Shown here: one piece after another, positions 12,630 through 24,845 of the stretch
Layout: every line of letters begins with the position of its first letter
Numbering within the stretch: the first letter of the stretch is position 1
Assembly: GCA_963920765.1 (NCBI GenBank)
Contig: OY987246.1
Location: 3,412,501 to 3,476,500, forward strand
From: Ulota crispa
Lineage: Eukaryota > Streptophyta > Bryopsida > Orthotrichales > Orthotrichaceae
Length of the DNA stretch: 64,000 bases
Direction of reading: 5' to 3'
Position numbers and translations under genes: made by a program
Notes under the pieces: model-generated
Seen by the model: only the letters and a program-made list of their open reading frames with translations
Told to the model about the DNA's origin: nothing
Database searches by the model: none

Positions 12630-13142
12630 GGGAACATCAAAAATACCCCTATATTATTTTAAATTTAAAAAAAAAAAACCCTTCATTTTCCCATAGAAAT
12701 ATCAATTATACTCCTAGTTCTTCCGTACCCTTAATTATTATAAGAATTCAAAGTATACCTTAGTAACACTTGAATTATAAAAAATATGTCTAACTCTCTT
12801 GTGCCTCTTTTTGCAAATTTTTGTAAATACTCGGCAAGCCAAATCGTGAAAACAGGCTCTTTAAGCTCTCTATAAAGGGTGTGTGCATGTAAGTCTTTTG
12901 TGAAAAAGCCATTGCAGTGATTATAAAGTAATTTTGCTGTCAATTTGATATTTAAAAATAATAATAAAAAAGACGCACCAATAACTAGGGGCACAAATAC
13001 AATTCTAAAAGACACATAGGTTCAACACTTAGGTATATAACCAATATTCCTACGCAAATGTAGGGATAATTTTGATATTTCACCAAACATAGGGGTACGG
13101 TCGATATTTTGAAACAATTGAGGGGAACTTTTAATATTACCC
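12630..13142. mobile_element. Long-TIR non-autonomous element
   Basis: The left end (GGGAACATCAAAAATACCCC) and the reverse complement of the right end (GGGTAATATTAAAAGTTCCC) are imperfect inverted repeats, and the similarity continues inward with further CCCCTA blocks. The interior is AT-rich and non-coding. The same element is repeated after the gap at about 16295-16806. Confidence 0.6.
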
Positions 13143-13172
13143 AATGTATAAACCGAAGACAGGTAATAGACA

Positions 13173-13276
13173 TGGTCCACAGTGACAAGAACGAGGCGCG
13201 GCAGCGGCCGGACGCGGCACGGCACGGCAGGACAAAAGCGGCGAGGCCCAAGCTCGACGTCGTCTTCCACAGGCAC
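13173..13276 (-). repeat. First bases of the inverted arm, cut by the gap
   Basis: These bases repeat the start of the right arm at 16838. They show that the first contig already reaches into the inverted arm before it breaks, so the junction between spacer and arm is covered on both sides of the gap. Confidence 0.9.
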
Positions 13277-13476
13277 NNNNNNNNNNNNNNNNNNNNNNNN
13301 NNNNNNNNNNNNNNNNNNNNNNNNNNNNNNNNNNNNNNNNNNNNNNNNNNNNNNNNNNNNNNNNNNNNNNNNNNNNNNNNNNNNNNNNNNNNNNNNNNNN
13401 NNNNNNNNNNNNNNNNNNNNNNNNNNNNNNNNNNNNNNNNNNNNNNNNNNNNNNNNNNNNNNNNNNNNNNNNNNNN
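13277..13476. other. Assembly gap of 200 N
   Basis: This is a run of exactly 200 undetermined bases, so probably a fixed-size scaffolding gap rather than an estimated length. Open frames across it are meaningless. Confidence 0.99.
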
Positions 13477-14302
13477 GCTCTATGGGATTCAAGTCCGGAG
13501 ATTAAGCAAGCCATTGGAGAAGCTCAAATGGTTATGATTTAAGCCATTCCTGCACCAACTTGCTTATGTGTTTTGGATAATTATCCTGCTGAAACACTAA
13601 ATTGCTTGGATCCATACTATAATGCCAAATTGTAGACCACAAAAAGTTTTCTAAAATAAATTTGTACTTATGCTAATCCATAATACCTTCAATACTATAT
13701 CAAGCTCCAGGTCCAAATGCTGTCATACAACCCCAAATCATGATATGCCCGCCACCGTGTTTCACTATTTGACAAAAATGCTGCAGTTGAACATGCTCTC
13801 CATTTTTAATCCAACACCAAGACCTACCATCTGAATTGAACCTATTTATCTTCGTCTCATCACTGAAGATAATACATTTGCAATCATGAATTGTCCAGTT
13901 TGCATACCTTTGAGCAAACCTCAAATGTGCCAAAACGTGTCTCCGAGCCAAAAAAGGTTTCTTCTGTTGCACACGTGCAGCCAACCCTTCACCTCTCAAA
14001 GCGCGCCTTACAGTAATGTCAGACACAATTTTACCTATCTCGCTTTGAAATTGTTTTGTTGTCTTTGACGCAATTCCAAGACAACTTTCAATGAGTAGGA
14101 TTGCGCAACGTTGCTTCTCTCTCGCATTAAGATGCTTTGGATGCCTTCATTTTAGTTTCTCCACCTCTCTAGCAATCTCCTTTCGCAATTGAGCCACCCA
14201 TGATTGACTCATACCAATTGAAACAACTACTTTCTGTATTGGCAGACCGCTCCAAAGTTGAGACAAAGCAACAGTTCTCTTCATCTCAATTACAGGAGCC
14301 AT
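13477..14302 (-). pseudogene. Tc1-like transposase, duplicate copy cut by the gap
   Basis: Same sequence as 9812-10637. It carries the same nonsense codons that fall in this interval, including those at 14147-14149 and 13700-13702. The C-terminal end is missing because the contig starts here. The right terminal repeat of the element ends at 14643. It is probably the same physical locus as the first copy. Confidence 0.9.
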
Positions 14303-16294
14303 ACTTAAACAATAGAAAACCCTCACTATCCCCACAAAGTCCATAGACATAGAATTGCAACACACCAACAACCTCTCCAGAACGAGTGCAAACACTCATG
14401 GAAACAAATTTTGAAGTGCGACGGATGGCTTTGAACAATACTGAGTTTTAAAACCGTAAGTGGTTCAAACTCTTGGTTCTAAAGCACTTTATCACTTTTC
14501 CACCTTTTGTTTTCACACACATGAGTGGAACAAGTTATTCTCACACTTTTATCATTCACTTTAACAATTCACGTTATCAAGTGCCACATAATTCTAGTTA
14601 AACTTGAGTTCTCTATTTAAATACTCGGTTTTGTTCGTCACTATAGCACTCCTATCATACAAGATATCTTTTAATGAAGAGTGGACCCCTCTTACTTGCT
14701 CTAATGGCTCCAAAACATGAACATTTGCTCCATCCAAGCACTTCACAAATTTCTAAAAAAACATTGCCTTTTACATCTTCAAGGCCATGACCCCTAAGGA
14801 GCCTTCAAAGACACTCATAAAATTCATCTTAATAACTTTAGCTTCAGTGAAGGCAAAGTCATGTAACCTTCCGGTTTAGCCTCCATGGATGATAAAAAGA
14901 AGGTTGTAACAAAGGTAAACCATCCTTAATATAAAAAAATATTGACAAGCAAACATATAGTAGATGATTATTTTAAACCTGCACCACGCAGGTGAATGAT
15001 AAAGAATAGTCGTCCATTACATGAATACCCTATTTTGTCAAAAGTCTCTTGACGGCCATAAGACTCCATTACTAACCAATGTCATCCGGACAAATACAAG
15101 ACAAAATTGACGACCAAAATTGTTGAGCTTTAACAAGTATCCGGGTCATATAGTCAATACCTTAAATTTCAAGATTCAAAATTACTCAGAGTTATGGCAA
15201 CTTCTCTTTTTCAAAATTGCTTATATCGTTTTGGTTGATAATGTAGAAAAAGTCAGCTCCATTATCCGAGAAATGTTTGAGTTTGATAGATTGATTTCCT
15301 TTAATCCCCATATTGATTAGATTAATCAATAAACTCTTTTGGTTAAATCTCTACTTCATTCTATCACTTGTTTTTATGGTGAATTTTAATTGGTTTTTCA
15401 GCTGATGTTCATAAATTGCAACTCAATTTTTCTAAGTTCAACCAGTTAGCCTTAACCCTTATACGGCATGACCTCAAAATACGTATCCATATTTGGTCAA
15501 AGATGGATCAAAGCAACAACACAATACATCAAACATCCAAGAAGAATGTCAAATTTCAATTGTGCGGTTTTAGAAAATTTCAAATTGTTCAAGAAATGCT
15601 TATATTATTTCTCTATACAATAGTAGTATAATTGTAGTATTTGAAAATTTATTGAAACGGTGCTATCATTTCATTTCTAAAATTTGTTGTCCTACATTTA
15701 AGGCCAATTCTTGATTGTTTTCACCAAATGAATTGCATTTTCTATAGCATTTATCAAGTTTCTTGTAGATTTTTTTTGGGTAGCAAATAAAGTGCAATTT
15801 CTGACCCTTTTTGTCCACTTAGCTACACCTTGTGATTGCTATTTTTATCCATTTGGTATGAAACTAGTCTCATTGAAAAGGTGGAAAACCTTGCTTTCTA
15901 GAAATATAAGGCTCTTCTCAAATAAAGCTTGTATGAAATAGTAAGATCCAAAACCACACAAGCACAAAAACTAGATATTTTCTACCTACAACTCACTCAA
16001 TCATTATAATGTTTCACCTCCAATGGTAGATCTAGTTGAAATTTTGACACTTTATAAAACACAAGGTGTACTTCTTGTTTGTACAATTGGATTTTTGAAA
16101 TCAAGTCCATGTGTGATCCAACCGCACATCCAAGTTTACTACCTTGATTTCTGTTGAATTCTGTGAAAATGTGTGTGGTATTTAAAGGGTTAACCTAAGC
16201 ACTGGTTCTTGCTGGATCTTGGTCTGCTCAAATCCAATCAACTTCCGCTTTGTTGGCAAGGTTACCTCTCAAGGCAATTATGCTTTATACAAAA

Positions 16295-16806
16295 GGGAAC
16301 ATCAAAAATACCCCTATATTATTTTAAATTTAAAAAAAAAAACCCTTCATTTTCCCATAGAAATATCAATTATACTCCTAGTTCTTCCGTACCCTTAATT
16401 ATTATAAGAATTCAAAGTATACCTTAGTAACACTTGAATTATAAAAAATATGTCTAACTCTCTTGTGCCTCTTTTTGCAAATTTTTGTAAATACTCGGCA
16501 AGCCAAATCGTGAAAACAGGCTCTTTAAGCTCTCTATAAAGGGTGTGTGCATGTAAGTCTTTTGTGAAAAAGCCATTGCAGTGATTATAAAGTAATTTTG
16601 CTGTCAATTTGATATTTAAAAATAATAATAAAAAAGACGCACCAATAACTAGGGGCACAAATACAATTCTAAAAGACACATAGGTTCAACACTTAGGTAT
16701 ATAACCAATATTCCTACGCAAATGTAGGGATAATTTTGATATTTCACCAAACATAGGGGTACGGTCGATATTTTGAAACAATTGAGGGGAACTTTTAATA
16801 TTACCC
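16295..16806. mobile_element. Long-TIR element, duplicate copy
   Basis: Second assembled copy of the element at 12630-13142, with the same imperfect inverted ends. It lies about 30 bp from the inner end of the right arm. Confidence 0.58.
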
Positions 16807-16837
16807 AATGTATAAACCGAAGACAGGTAATAGACAT

Positions 16838-17866
16838 GGTCCACAGTGACAAGAACGAGGCGCGGCAGCGGCCGGACGCGGCACGGCACGGCAGGACAAA
16901 AGCGGCGAGGCCCAAGCTCGACGTCGTCTTCCACAGGCACGGTGCAAGGAGGGAGGAGGGACGGTAAAGGGTTCTCGCAGCGGTGAGCCGACGAGCGCAA
17001 GTCGTGCCAAAATTTCGCCTCCGCGGCCTTACGCTCCTGCTCACGGCCGTCGCGCGCGCAAGCCCGTCTCGTTTCGAATGCTGCTCTGAGGAATCTCCAG
17101 TCGGTACGAGATTTTGCGGTCGCTTCGGCGTCGCCGAATTTCGGCAACTTTGTCTTCGCGTCGGTGCGGCCCGGCCCGGCCCCTGGGGTTTCCACACCTC
17201 CCTGCAGCGCCGTCGCCATCGCCATCGCCATCGCCAGGCCTGCTCGCTCCTCGAGCTCGGCTCTGATTGCCGGGACGCTGTCCGAGGCGGGCAGATCGGA
17301 GTGCCCGGGCCGGACCCGCCCAGCTTGCCTGCCGAGTCGCGGTACGTCGTGACGCCTCGCTATCACAGGTCTTTTTTTTTGGAAAATTTTCTTTCCGTTT
17401 CGCTTTGGGACCCGGGTGGGAATTCGGGGGCGGAATTGTGCGCTGGATTGCGCGCGGCGGCCTTCCGTGGGCGCGGAGGGCGCGGAGGGCGCGGGGACGG
17501 GATGGAGCGGGGCGGAGCGCGCGGCATTGGAGAGGGGGAACCGGCTGGGAGTCTGACGGGGCTTTGTGGGGCGGGTTGAATCAGGGGCGGGATGATTGAA
17601 GAGGAGGGCGACGCCGAGGGACGGGATTTTGCCGGTCGGTGCAGCTGCCCCTCCCCTCTCTGTCTCTGTCTCTGTCTGTTTGTCTGCGCGTGCGTGCGTC
17701 GATTGCATCGCGTGCCGTTAGTTGGTCTTTTAGGTTTAGGGAGGTCGGGGCGTCGTGTCGCGTCCGTCGCGGCGATCGAGTTCGACGGGCTGAGGGTGGG
17801 CTGTCCGGGGATGCAGTGGGCGCGTGGGGCGGGACGCAGCCAGCCGAGAGCGGCGAGGGGAAGGAC
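16838..17866 (+). promoter_or_regulatory. GC-rich upstream region of the right HTH gene
   Basis: Identical, as far as I can see, to the upstream region of the left copy, so the two divergent genes should share all proximal promoter signals. No specific binding site can be assigned from the sequence. Confidence 0.4.
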
Positions 17867-20176
17867 ATGCGCGACAACAGCCTGGGCAACAGCCTGGCGC
17901 AGGCGAAACGCGGGAGCATTCGGCGGATGCAGCAGCGCGGCAACTGGACGGAGGAGAGCATGAAGGAGGCGATCAAGGAGGTGAAGAAGGGGACGTCGTC
18001 CATCGGCAAGATCGGGGAGAAGTACGGCATCCCGGAGTCGTCCATCCGCGACTGGCTGACGGGGAAGACGTCGTCGAAGAAGAAGGGGCCGCGCACGGTG
18101 CTGTCGAAGGAGGAGGAGGACTCCATGGTGGACTGGTGCCTGGACATGCAGCGCAACGGGCACTCCATCACGTTCTACATGCTGCGGCGGAAGGTGGCGG
18201 ACGTGTGCCAGGGGCGGGAGACGCCGTTCCGGAACGGCGTGCCCGGGAAGAGCTGGATGGACTGGTTCCGGAAGCGCCACCCGACCGTCATGATCGAGGC
18301 GGCGCACTCGCTGAAGGGCAAGAAGAGGAACGACACGCCGAGGGGGCGGGCACTGCTGGGTGAGTGACGCGCGCGTCTCGGTCGCGCCTTGTGTGCCGGC
18401 GGTTGAGGGTCTGCACGCGTGCGTTCGCGGTGGTTCGGAGTCGAAAGTCTGTGTGTGGAAACTGTCGCCTGGGGTCGAGGGCGTGGCCGAGAGTCGTCAC
18501 GGGGAGGGTTGCGCGTGTTGGACCGAGCATCCGGCGTTGCAGTCGGGTGTTCGGGGGGACCGTGTCCGTGTGCGCGGCGACGGTGGCGTGGTGCCGAGAC
18601 GTTTTCATTCGTCCCGGATTGCGGTTTTAGGGTGCGTCACGCCGTGGGAGAGGCGTGGGGCGATGTGGTGGGCGGCTGGATGGCATGCGATGAGTGGAGG
18701 CGTGAGTGGAGTGGAGTGGAGTGGAGCGGAGCGGAGGCGAGGGCGAGCTGACGGAGTTGTGGCGGGAGGTGCAGATGGTTTGATCGGGAGGGAGGAGGAG
18801 GACGGGACGAAGCGGGATCTGTTCGGGGCTGCGGGGAGCGAGCCGTCGGCGATGGAGTCTCAGGACACTCGGGACATAGTGCTTCAGGTGCGTCGGGGCG
18901 CTGGGTGGCGGGGGCTTGGAAACGGGGAACGGGAGCATGGGGTTGGGGGTGGTGTGGATTGAGGGGGGAGTTTGTGCTGAAGCGGGTGCTTGGATGTGGA
19001 ACAGCTGATGCAGCAGGAGCCGCACATGGACGCGCAGCTGGCGAACCAGATGCAGGCGGGGATGTCGGGGCAGATGCAGAACCACCTGGCGTCGCAGATG
19101 TCGTCTCAGCTGGGGCCTCAGCAACTTCCGGCGGGTCCGAGGCCGATGGAGACGGTGAACCAGGCGGAGAGCGCACCCGCTGGGTACGAGCCATGGAAAG
19201 GTGACGGTTTCCGTTCCGTAGTGGGGGGTTAGGGCCGGGGGAGGCGATGGCGGGCAGGCGGCGCGGTGGTGGGAGTGGGAGTGCGTGGGTGAGTGGAGGG
19301 TGGTGCGAGTGGTTGGTGGGAGGTGCGTGGGGTCGGAGGGGAGGATGGGCCGGCCGGATGCGTGCACGGGCTGGCTAGCTGGCTGGAAGAAGTGAACTTG
19401 GGGGTGAGATGCGGAGAGACGTGGATGTGGTGGCGGGGCATTGATCTGAGGGTGGGCGTGTGTTGTGTGGACAGGCCAGGATAGCCGCGGGGGTCACGAG
19501 CACGATCGTGACGGGGGCGGTGCGACGAGCTTCGACAGCGAGGACAGCGGCAGCTTCCCTTCGAGCGACTCGAATCCGGGGGGCAGGTACGTCCCGCGCA
19601 AGCGGGCGGGGCGGTGGGAGTCTTGGTAGGGCAGAGCGCGGGTGTCGCGTTTGGGAAGGCGAGAACGTAGGAGTCACGGTTTGGGGGGGCTGGAGAGTGG
19701 TGAGGTGGTCGAGGAGGTGCAGAGAGTTGGGCTCTGCGTCGACGGCTGTGCGCATGGGCCGTGGTCTTGACGGAGGCGTGTGAGTGGAGCCCGGGAGGGA
19801 GTGACGCGATGGAGGGAGTGTCGCGGTGAGGGTGACGTGGTGAGGGTGGCGTGGTGAGTGTGAATGGCGGGGGCGGGTGTGCTGAGGGGTTGTGGTGGTG
19901 GTTGGACGGTGAAGGTGGGCGGATTTCATGGACGGGATGGCGGGTCTGGAGCGGGCGATCAGGGAGAGCGAGGACCGGAAGGACCGGCGGCTGGAGCGGC
20001 AGCTGGAGGCGAACGAGCGGGTGGCGGCGAGCCTGATCGGGGCGCTGGGGCAAGTGTCGGAGTGTTTGCGAGGCGTGGGCGCGAGGGGGATGGGCGGCGG
20101 GGATTTGGGGGGAGCGGTGAGCGCTCTGGGGAATCTGGGGGGGATGGGCGGCGGGCTGGGGGGCGAGCAGGCGTAG
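17867..20176 (+). CDS. Psq/CENP-B-type HTH DNA-binding protein, right copy
   Basis: Spliced gene of 391 codons. Exons are 17867-18359, 18775-18887, 19005-19200, 19475-19586 and 19915-20176. Total coding length is 1176 nt and every GT-AG junction keeps frame (phases 1, 0, 1, 2). Exon 1 holds both helix-turn-helix domains (psq type about 26-68, CENP-B/Tc5 type about 78-140). The later exons encode a low-complexity acidic, Met/Gln-rich and Gly-rich tail with a short charged helix. Family members act as sequence-specific nuclear DNA-binding proteins, usually derived from pogo/Tigger transposases. Here the catalytic domain is absent. Codon use is extremely GC-rich compared with midasin in the same window. 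The exon 1 call is firm; the small exons 2-4 rest on frame and splice consensus only. Confidence 0.7.
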
Positions 20177-22723
20177 CGCGCGTGGCGGTAGAGGCTCGGG
20201 TCCCCCGGGCCTGGGACATCGAGCGAAGCGGTGGTGGGGACGCGCGGGAAGACGTGCTTGGAGTGTTTTTGCGGAGCAGATTTTTAGCGGCGAGGCGGGC
20301 ATGCGAGGTTTTTTGCACGAGCGGGAAATGTCATGTAGGTAGGCGGTAAAGTGTAAACTGGCTGTCGTGGCGTTCCTGGAGCTGGAAGCGGTGTGAGCTT
20401 CATTTTGGATCGAATATGGAACTTGGCTCTCTGAGACCCTGTCAGGTTGGCCGTACCTGAATCTTTGTGCGGGCCGTGTACCGGGACTTGTCATTGTTGT
20501 TGTGGCTGGGATCCGTAACTCGTCAGCTAGCGAAGTCCATCACTGTCCATTATCTTGAGTGTTTGGAAGTGAGGCGGTGAGGACAGTGCTTTGTATATTG
20601 GTGCTGGTGGACTTATTGATTTGTACATTTTGGAGGTCATCTCGAGAGCAAGCTATAGAGACGCAGAATTTTTTCGGCCTTGATTGAATTGAGCATATTG
20701 TATAGTTATTTGTAGAGACGAATATCGTTGTCTTAGTGATGCCGAATGCAGGTTGTTTCTTGGTTTGGCCAGTGAAGACGGTACATTTGCATGACTGAAT
20801 CTTCTTGCCAAGGCAATATTTATCATTTTGAAACTGTATCTTTTATGATTATTTTAGGGACGAGTTTGTTTGCTTTGTTATTACGCTGAAATTGGTTCGG
20901 CTATTCTGTTTGTTTTTATGATTGTTGCCGTCTCGGACTTTCGGGAAACCGTGTGTTTCTGTTTCTGGGATATGTGTGGTCCATAAAGACCTTTTGGACA
21001 GAGTCGACAGTTTTCGGAGGTAACTACATATCTTGAGAGTTCAGAGAGACAGGCAAAGAGTGTTAAAATGAGAGTTGAATTGAGCAAGGATAAGTGGGTT
21101 TGTGGTAGTGCCATTTAAGAGTTTTGAGCGTCTCAATTCAAAGAGTAATCAACGATCAAATTTATGTAGTCAAAAACGAGTAGAGTTTTATGGTTGGTTC
21201 TGTAGTTGTGATAGTGGGACTGAAGGACCAATGATTTCAACATCATTTGGTTTTGACGTGCATTGTTTCAGTGTTTCACAGTTTACTTAGAGGATGTTAT
21301 TTGAGTCTCTTTAGTATGCAATGAGAAAAGTTGCGTATTTCCAATTTCATCCCTATCTAAATAAAATTACAGTTTGAAGTGGAGGTTATAAACTACCAAA
21401 CTTGTCAGTAGACAAACTTTATTCCTGACTCAAGAATTAAGTTTTTCTTACAATTTTCATTAGTGGTCCAATTCTTGACGTAAATGTATGATTGGATGAG
21501 TTGCGTATTGTTGGTCATAACGGAAGATGTTAAAACTTGCAAATAGTAGAGCTGTCTCTAAGTGTTTTTCTTAGCAATTAAAGTAGTTTTTCTTGTGTAA
21601 AATTGTGTTTACTCATGAGAAAGCTAAACTTTTGCACACCTAGCAAGGACACAAGGATAAGCCTTGAAACTATTTTGAAGAATCGAACTTTTTTCGCTAC
21701 AAAATCTAGTTAGCTTTGAAAATCCATAATAGTGGGTGTAGAAGATGAGACTAGGTTCTCGATGGTCTTGAGATCATCAACCTTATGCCATGCTTTGTTG
21801 CTAGAATTTATGTGATTTTTTTCACTAATTGGAAATCAAAGGAGCATTAATTGACACTTGGTTTTGTTGGTGTTGGCTTTGGTGGAAGTGGAATAAAGTG
21901 ATTACAATTGTTGTCAAAGGGCTTGAATGGTTTGTTACATTGGTCTTAGGTTCACTATAGGTTTTGGGTTACAAATCAATATTGATTTTGTTCCAAATTG
22001 CAATGGGAGGTCAAAGAATCTAGACTTGATTTGGATGTTTTGTTGTTTATTGGATTCACTCTTTTAGTAGTGTTGCATATACTAACATATGTTTTGTGCT
22101 TAATTGTTTGTATACATTACAATGTACCTATTGCCAAATACCATATACTAAGCCTTGGATCTTATATTGGTTTTGTATGGACTAACCACCTTTGCCTCTG
22201 TAATGATTGGTTAAGTATAATCTCTATAATGATGCCATGAAGTGCCATTCAACAAAAGAATTCACCTCTTGTATGACACACTATTTTGATGTTATGTTAA
22301 ATATTGTAGCAAATTAATCTAATAGAAATATGTAAATGTTAAAAAATAATTAATTTTTTGGTGACAATCTTGAGCTCTTTCCAACTAGAACTTCATAATG
22401 GCTTGGACTAAATTATGATAATCATGTTGTAAATCATAATTGGAAAATAATGAACTTTGTTAAGCGGAAGCATGAATGGTGCTATTGTAAGCAACTATAG
22501 CAAGTATCAAGTAAGGTTTAACCATCTTATTGATGATTGCATGATGGGGGAATCACAAAGATAGCTTCAACATATAATCAATTTTTTACATCACACCATC
22601 AACTAGAGTAGCTATTTTTTCACAAGTTAAAGTTGTATAGATAGAAACAAAAGACTTTTCTTAGTAGCTCTCACAAAAACACTTGTTTCTAACCCTTACC
22701 AACAAAAAACTCTCATTTTAAAT
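20177..22723. other. 3' flank of the right HTH gene, then AT-rich intergenic DNA
   Basis: The first several hundred bases keep intermediate composition and probably include the 3' UTR of the right HTH gene. They are not shared with the left copy beyond about 20318. From about 21000 the sequence is AT-rich with no convincing gene. Confidence 0.45.
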
Positions 22724-23055
22724 AGGAAAAATTTCATGGATACCCTCAATATTTTCATGAATACCTCTGCTATTTCAGAAATATCACAAATACCTTTGGA
22801 CCAAAAATTTTAAGCGTTTGTTTTGTTGTGCATACCACTTCCCTTCTTCCTTTGTGTGCACACATAACAAGAAAGATGTAGTGTGTGCACAAGAGGAGAA
22901 GGAAGCCACATGCATAACAAAACAAACGCCTACATTTTTTGGTCCAAGGGTACTTGTGATAATTTTGAAAAAGCAGGGATATCTATGAAAATACTGTAGA
23001 CATCAGAGGTATCTATGAAAATATTGCAAACTTCAGGGGTATCTATGAGATTCTC
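22724..23055. mobile_element. Hairpin MITE, family A copy 1
   Basis: The whole element is an imperfect palindrome. It starts AGGAAAAATTTCATGGATACCC and ends with repeated GGGGTATCTATGA blocks. Inner arms pair around GGACCAAAAATTTTAAGCG and its complement, and the centre holds AGAAAG/GTGTGCAC motifs. A full second copy lies at 49821-50105. It has no coding capacity. Confidence 0.78.
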
Positions 23056-24845
23056 TCTCTTAAATAATGATTAAATGTAAACAAGTCCCGTACATACCAA
23101 AAAAATGATTTTTTCATCCATTGGTGTATTAATTTATTCTTTTGTTAATTTTGTAGAATTTCTAATAACAAACGTTAATAAATGTTTTTTTACACATGTT
23201 CTATATTCAAGAATGTAAAAATCTAAGTTTTTGAAATTAAAAAAAAGACCTCTAAATTTTTACTTTTAAATATATGTGATTAAAAATATATAAAATTAGT
23301 GCACTAAGATATTAATACATTATCATATAGGAAGAAAATTAATCTTGTGAAAGTGGTTTTTTTTCATTCAATGATCAATTTTATAAGGAATCTTAAATTA
23401 TTAGTTCAAATATTTTTTATTAATATTAGTGAATTTAATGGTAGATCCAAGTTATACAATCTGATGACTGTAATTGGTAGATTGTAGTCTAATTTTTTAT
23501 TTTGAAAGTATTTTTTGAGTTTAACTTCTAGATTACCCTTTCTGATATATTTTTACACTTTTTGGAATCATAATTTTATTCTAGTAATTATGGTACTATA
23601 GCAAAATTTGATGCACAAAAGTCTTTTAGTAGATTCTATCAAGATAGGATACTCAAATTTTCATTTACATGATCTCCTATTCATATGTAAATTGTAAGTT
23701 TTAAGCAATCAAAGACTTAGAATAGAAAGTTCCAATGATGCTGAACATGACCAAGCTATAGAAATTAAGAATAGAAGTTCCAAGAAATATATAATTGAGA
23801 GAGTTATCATAGATACTCAACAAATACTGTACGCTTTGATGATAAACATATTAATCTGCTTGCAAATTGCATGACAAACAAGGGTAAGATGGTCATGTTT
23901 CTTCTTTTTTGTTTCATTACTTTCCCTTCTTCAACAATAGTCACAAAGGAAGTACAAGCACAACAATGCAAACGCTTGAAAATTTTGGTCCAAGAATATT
24001 TGTGTAATTTAAAAAAAGGTAGGAGTATCTATGTAAATATTGCAAACTTCAAAGGTATCCATTAAATTTTCCTTGTTTTATAACGGTGTGGACTACCTTT
24101 TCTCTTATGTTATATTACATATTTATTCTTTGGATAATAATTGGAACTATATTGAAGACTCAATTGAATCAAAATAGGACTGAATAAGGTAAAAATAGTC
24201 CCTATTTCTCAATATTGAAAAGCTGTATGTTTTTCCTTTGACTAGCTATAGCATACATTCAATGTTTTTTAATAGCCCAAATCAAAAAATAAAAATAATG
24301 AGTTCATCATTTTAATACTTGATGTTTCTTTGATGGATTCATCATTCTATTTTAATAAATTTTTATTCTCATAGTATTTAATTTGAAAAGTTTTGATAAA
24401 TTGTGGCACTTGCTTAGATCATTATCCATATGGTTTCTTTCCACATTGAATTAGTTTCAAAAATGAATTGTTTATCATTATAGTTTCTTTGAGCCATTAA
24501 TTATAATGAAACTTGGTAGAATTAGTTGTGATTGTATGAATAGTTCACTTTGTTGTATAAAAACCTCTTTAAATCCCTACACAATATTACAAGTGGTTTA
24601 TCACAAAAAAATCAAGCTCTATTAAAAAACAATTTAATTGTGCCAATATCTATTTGTATTAAAAAAATTAAACTAAATTTCCCCCAAATATGTTCAAATT
24701 TCATAGAACTGTAATATTTGAGTAGATATTTTTCTATTTTGAAATCTTGTACTACTTTAAAATCCTTAGGTCTCAATTTTGAAAAATGATTGCATTTTTT
24801 AAATATATTCTGCACTAAACAACACTTCTTTATATTTATTGACAT
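23056..24845. other. AT-rich intergenic DNA with a half MITE
   Basis: No gene is supported. The segment 23925-24074 is the right half of the family A hairpin MITE. The 64-codon frame at 23871-24065 comes from that element rather than a gene. Confidence 0.6.
23925..24074. mobile_element. Family A hairpin MITE, right half only
   Basis: It shares CAAACGCTTGAAAATTTTGG, GTATCTATG(T/A)AAATATTGC and the GGTATCCAT end with the copies at 22724 and 49821. The left half is degraded or lost. Confidence 0.6.

Larger units (their letters stand above)
9812..13276 (+). repeat. Spacer block, first copy (unmerged contig end)
   Basis: This is a direct duplicate of 13477-16940. The offset is 3665 up to an A-run near 12670, where the second copy lacks one A, and 3664 after it. 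The first copy ends exactly at the N gap and the second begins exactly after it. This is the signature of two overlapping contig ends placed side by side rather than a biological tandem repeat. Confidence 0.93.
13477..16940 (+). repeat. Spacer block, second copy (unmerged contig start)
   Basis: Duplicate of 9812-13276, beginning in the middle of the Tc1 transposase at the first base after the gap. The only difference I could infer is one A fewer in an A-run near 16333. It holds the truncated Tc1 element, the AT-rich stretch and the long-TIR element again. Confidence 0.93.
16838..20318 (-). repeat. Right arm of the 3.48-kb inverted duplication
   Basis: Reverse complement of 5891-9371. Homology starts at GGTCCACAGTGACAAG and runs without indels to the outer edge. 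There the last 35 or so bases show several mismatches and one indel relative to the left arm, before similarity is lost. Confidence 0.95.

Noticed and set aside
13022..13537. Open frames crossing the N gap
   Set aside because: They consist largely of undetermined residues and join two contigs that are not adjacent in the genome.
13477..14643. A second Tc1 transposon insertion
   Set aside because: It is sequence-identical to the first as far as seen and starts exactly at the gap. It is best explained as the same locus assembled twice.
16686..20494. Matching long frames in the right arm (for example 16686-17708 - and 19229-20494 -)
   Set aside because: Mirror images of the left-arm shadows. 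Some even run from arm into unrelated spacer, which shows they are not genes.
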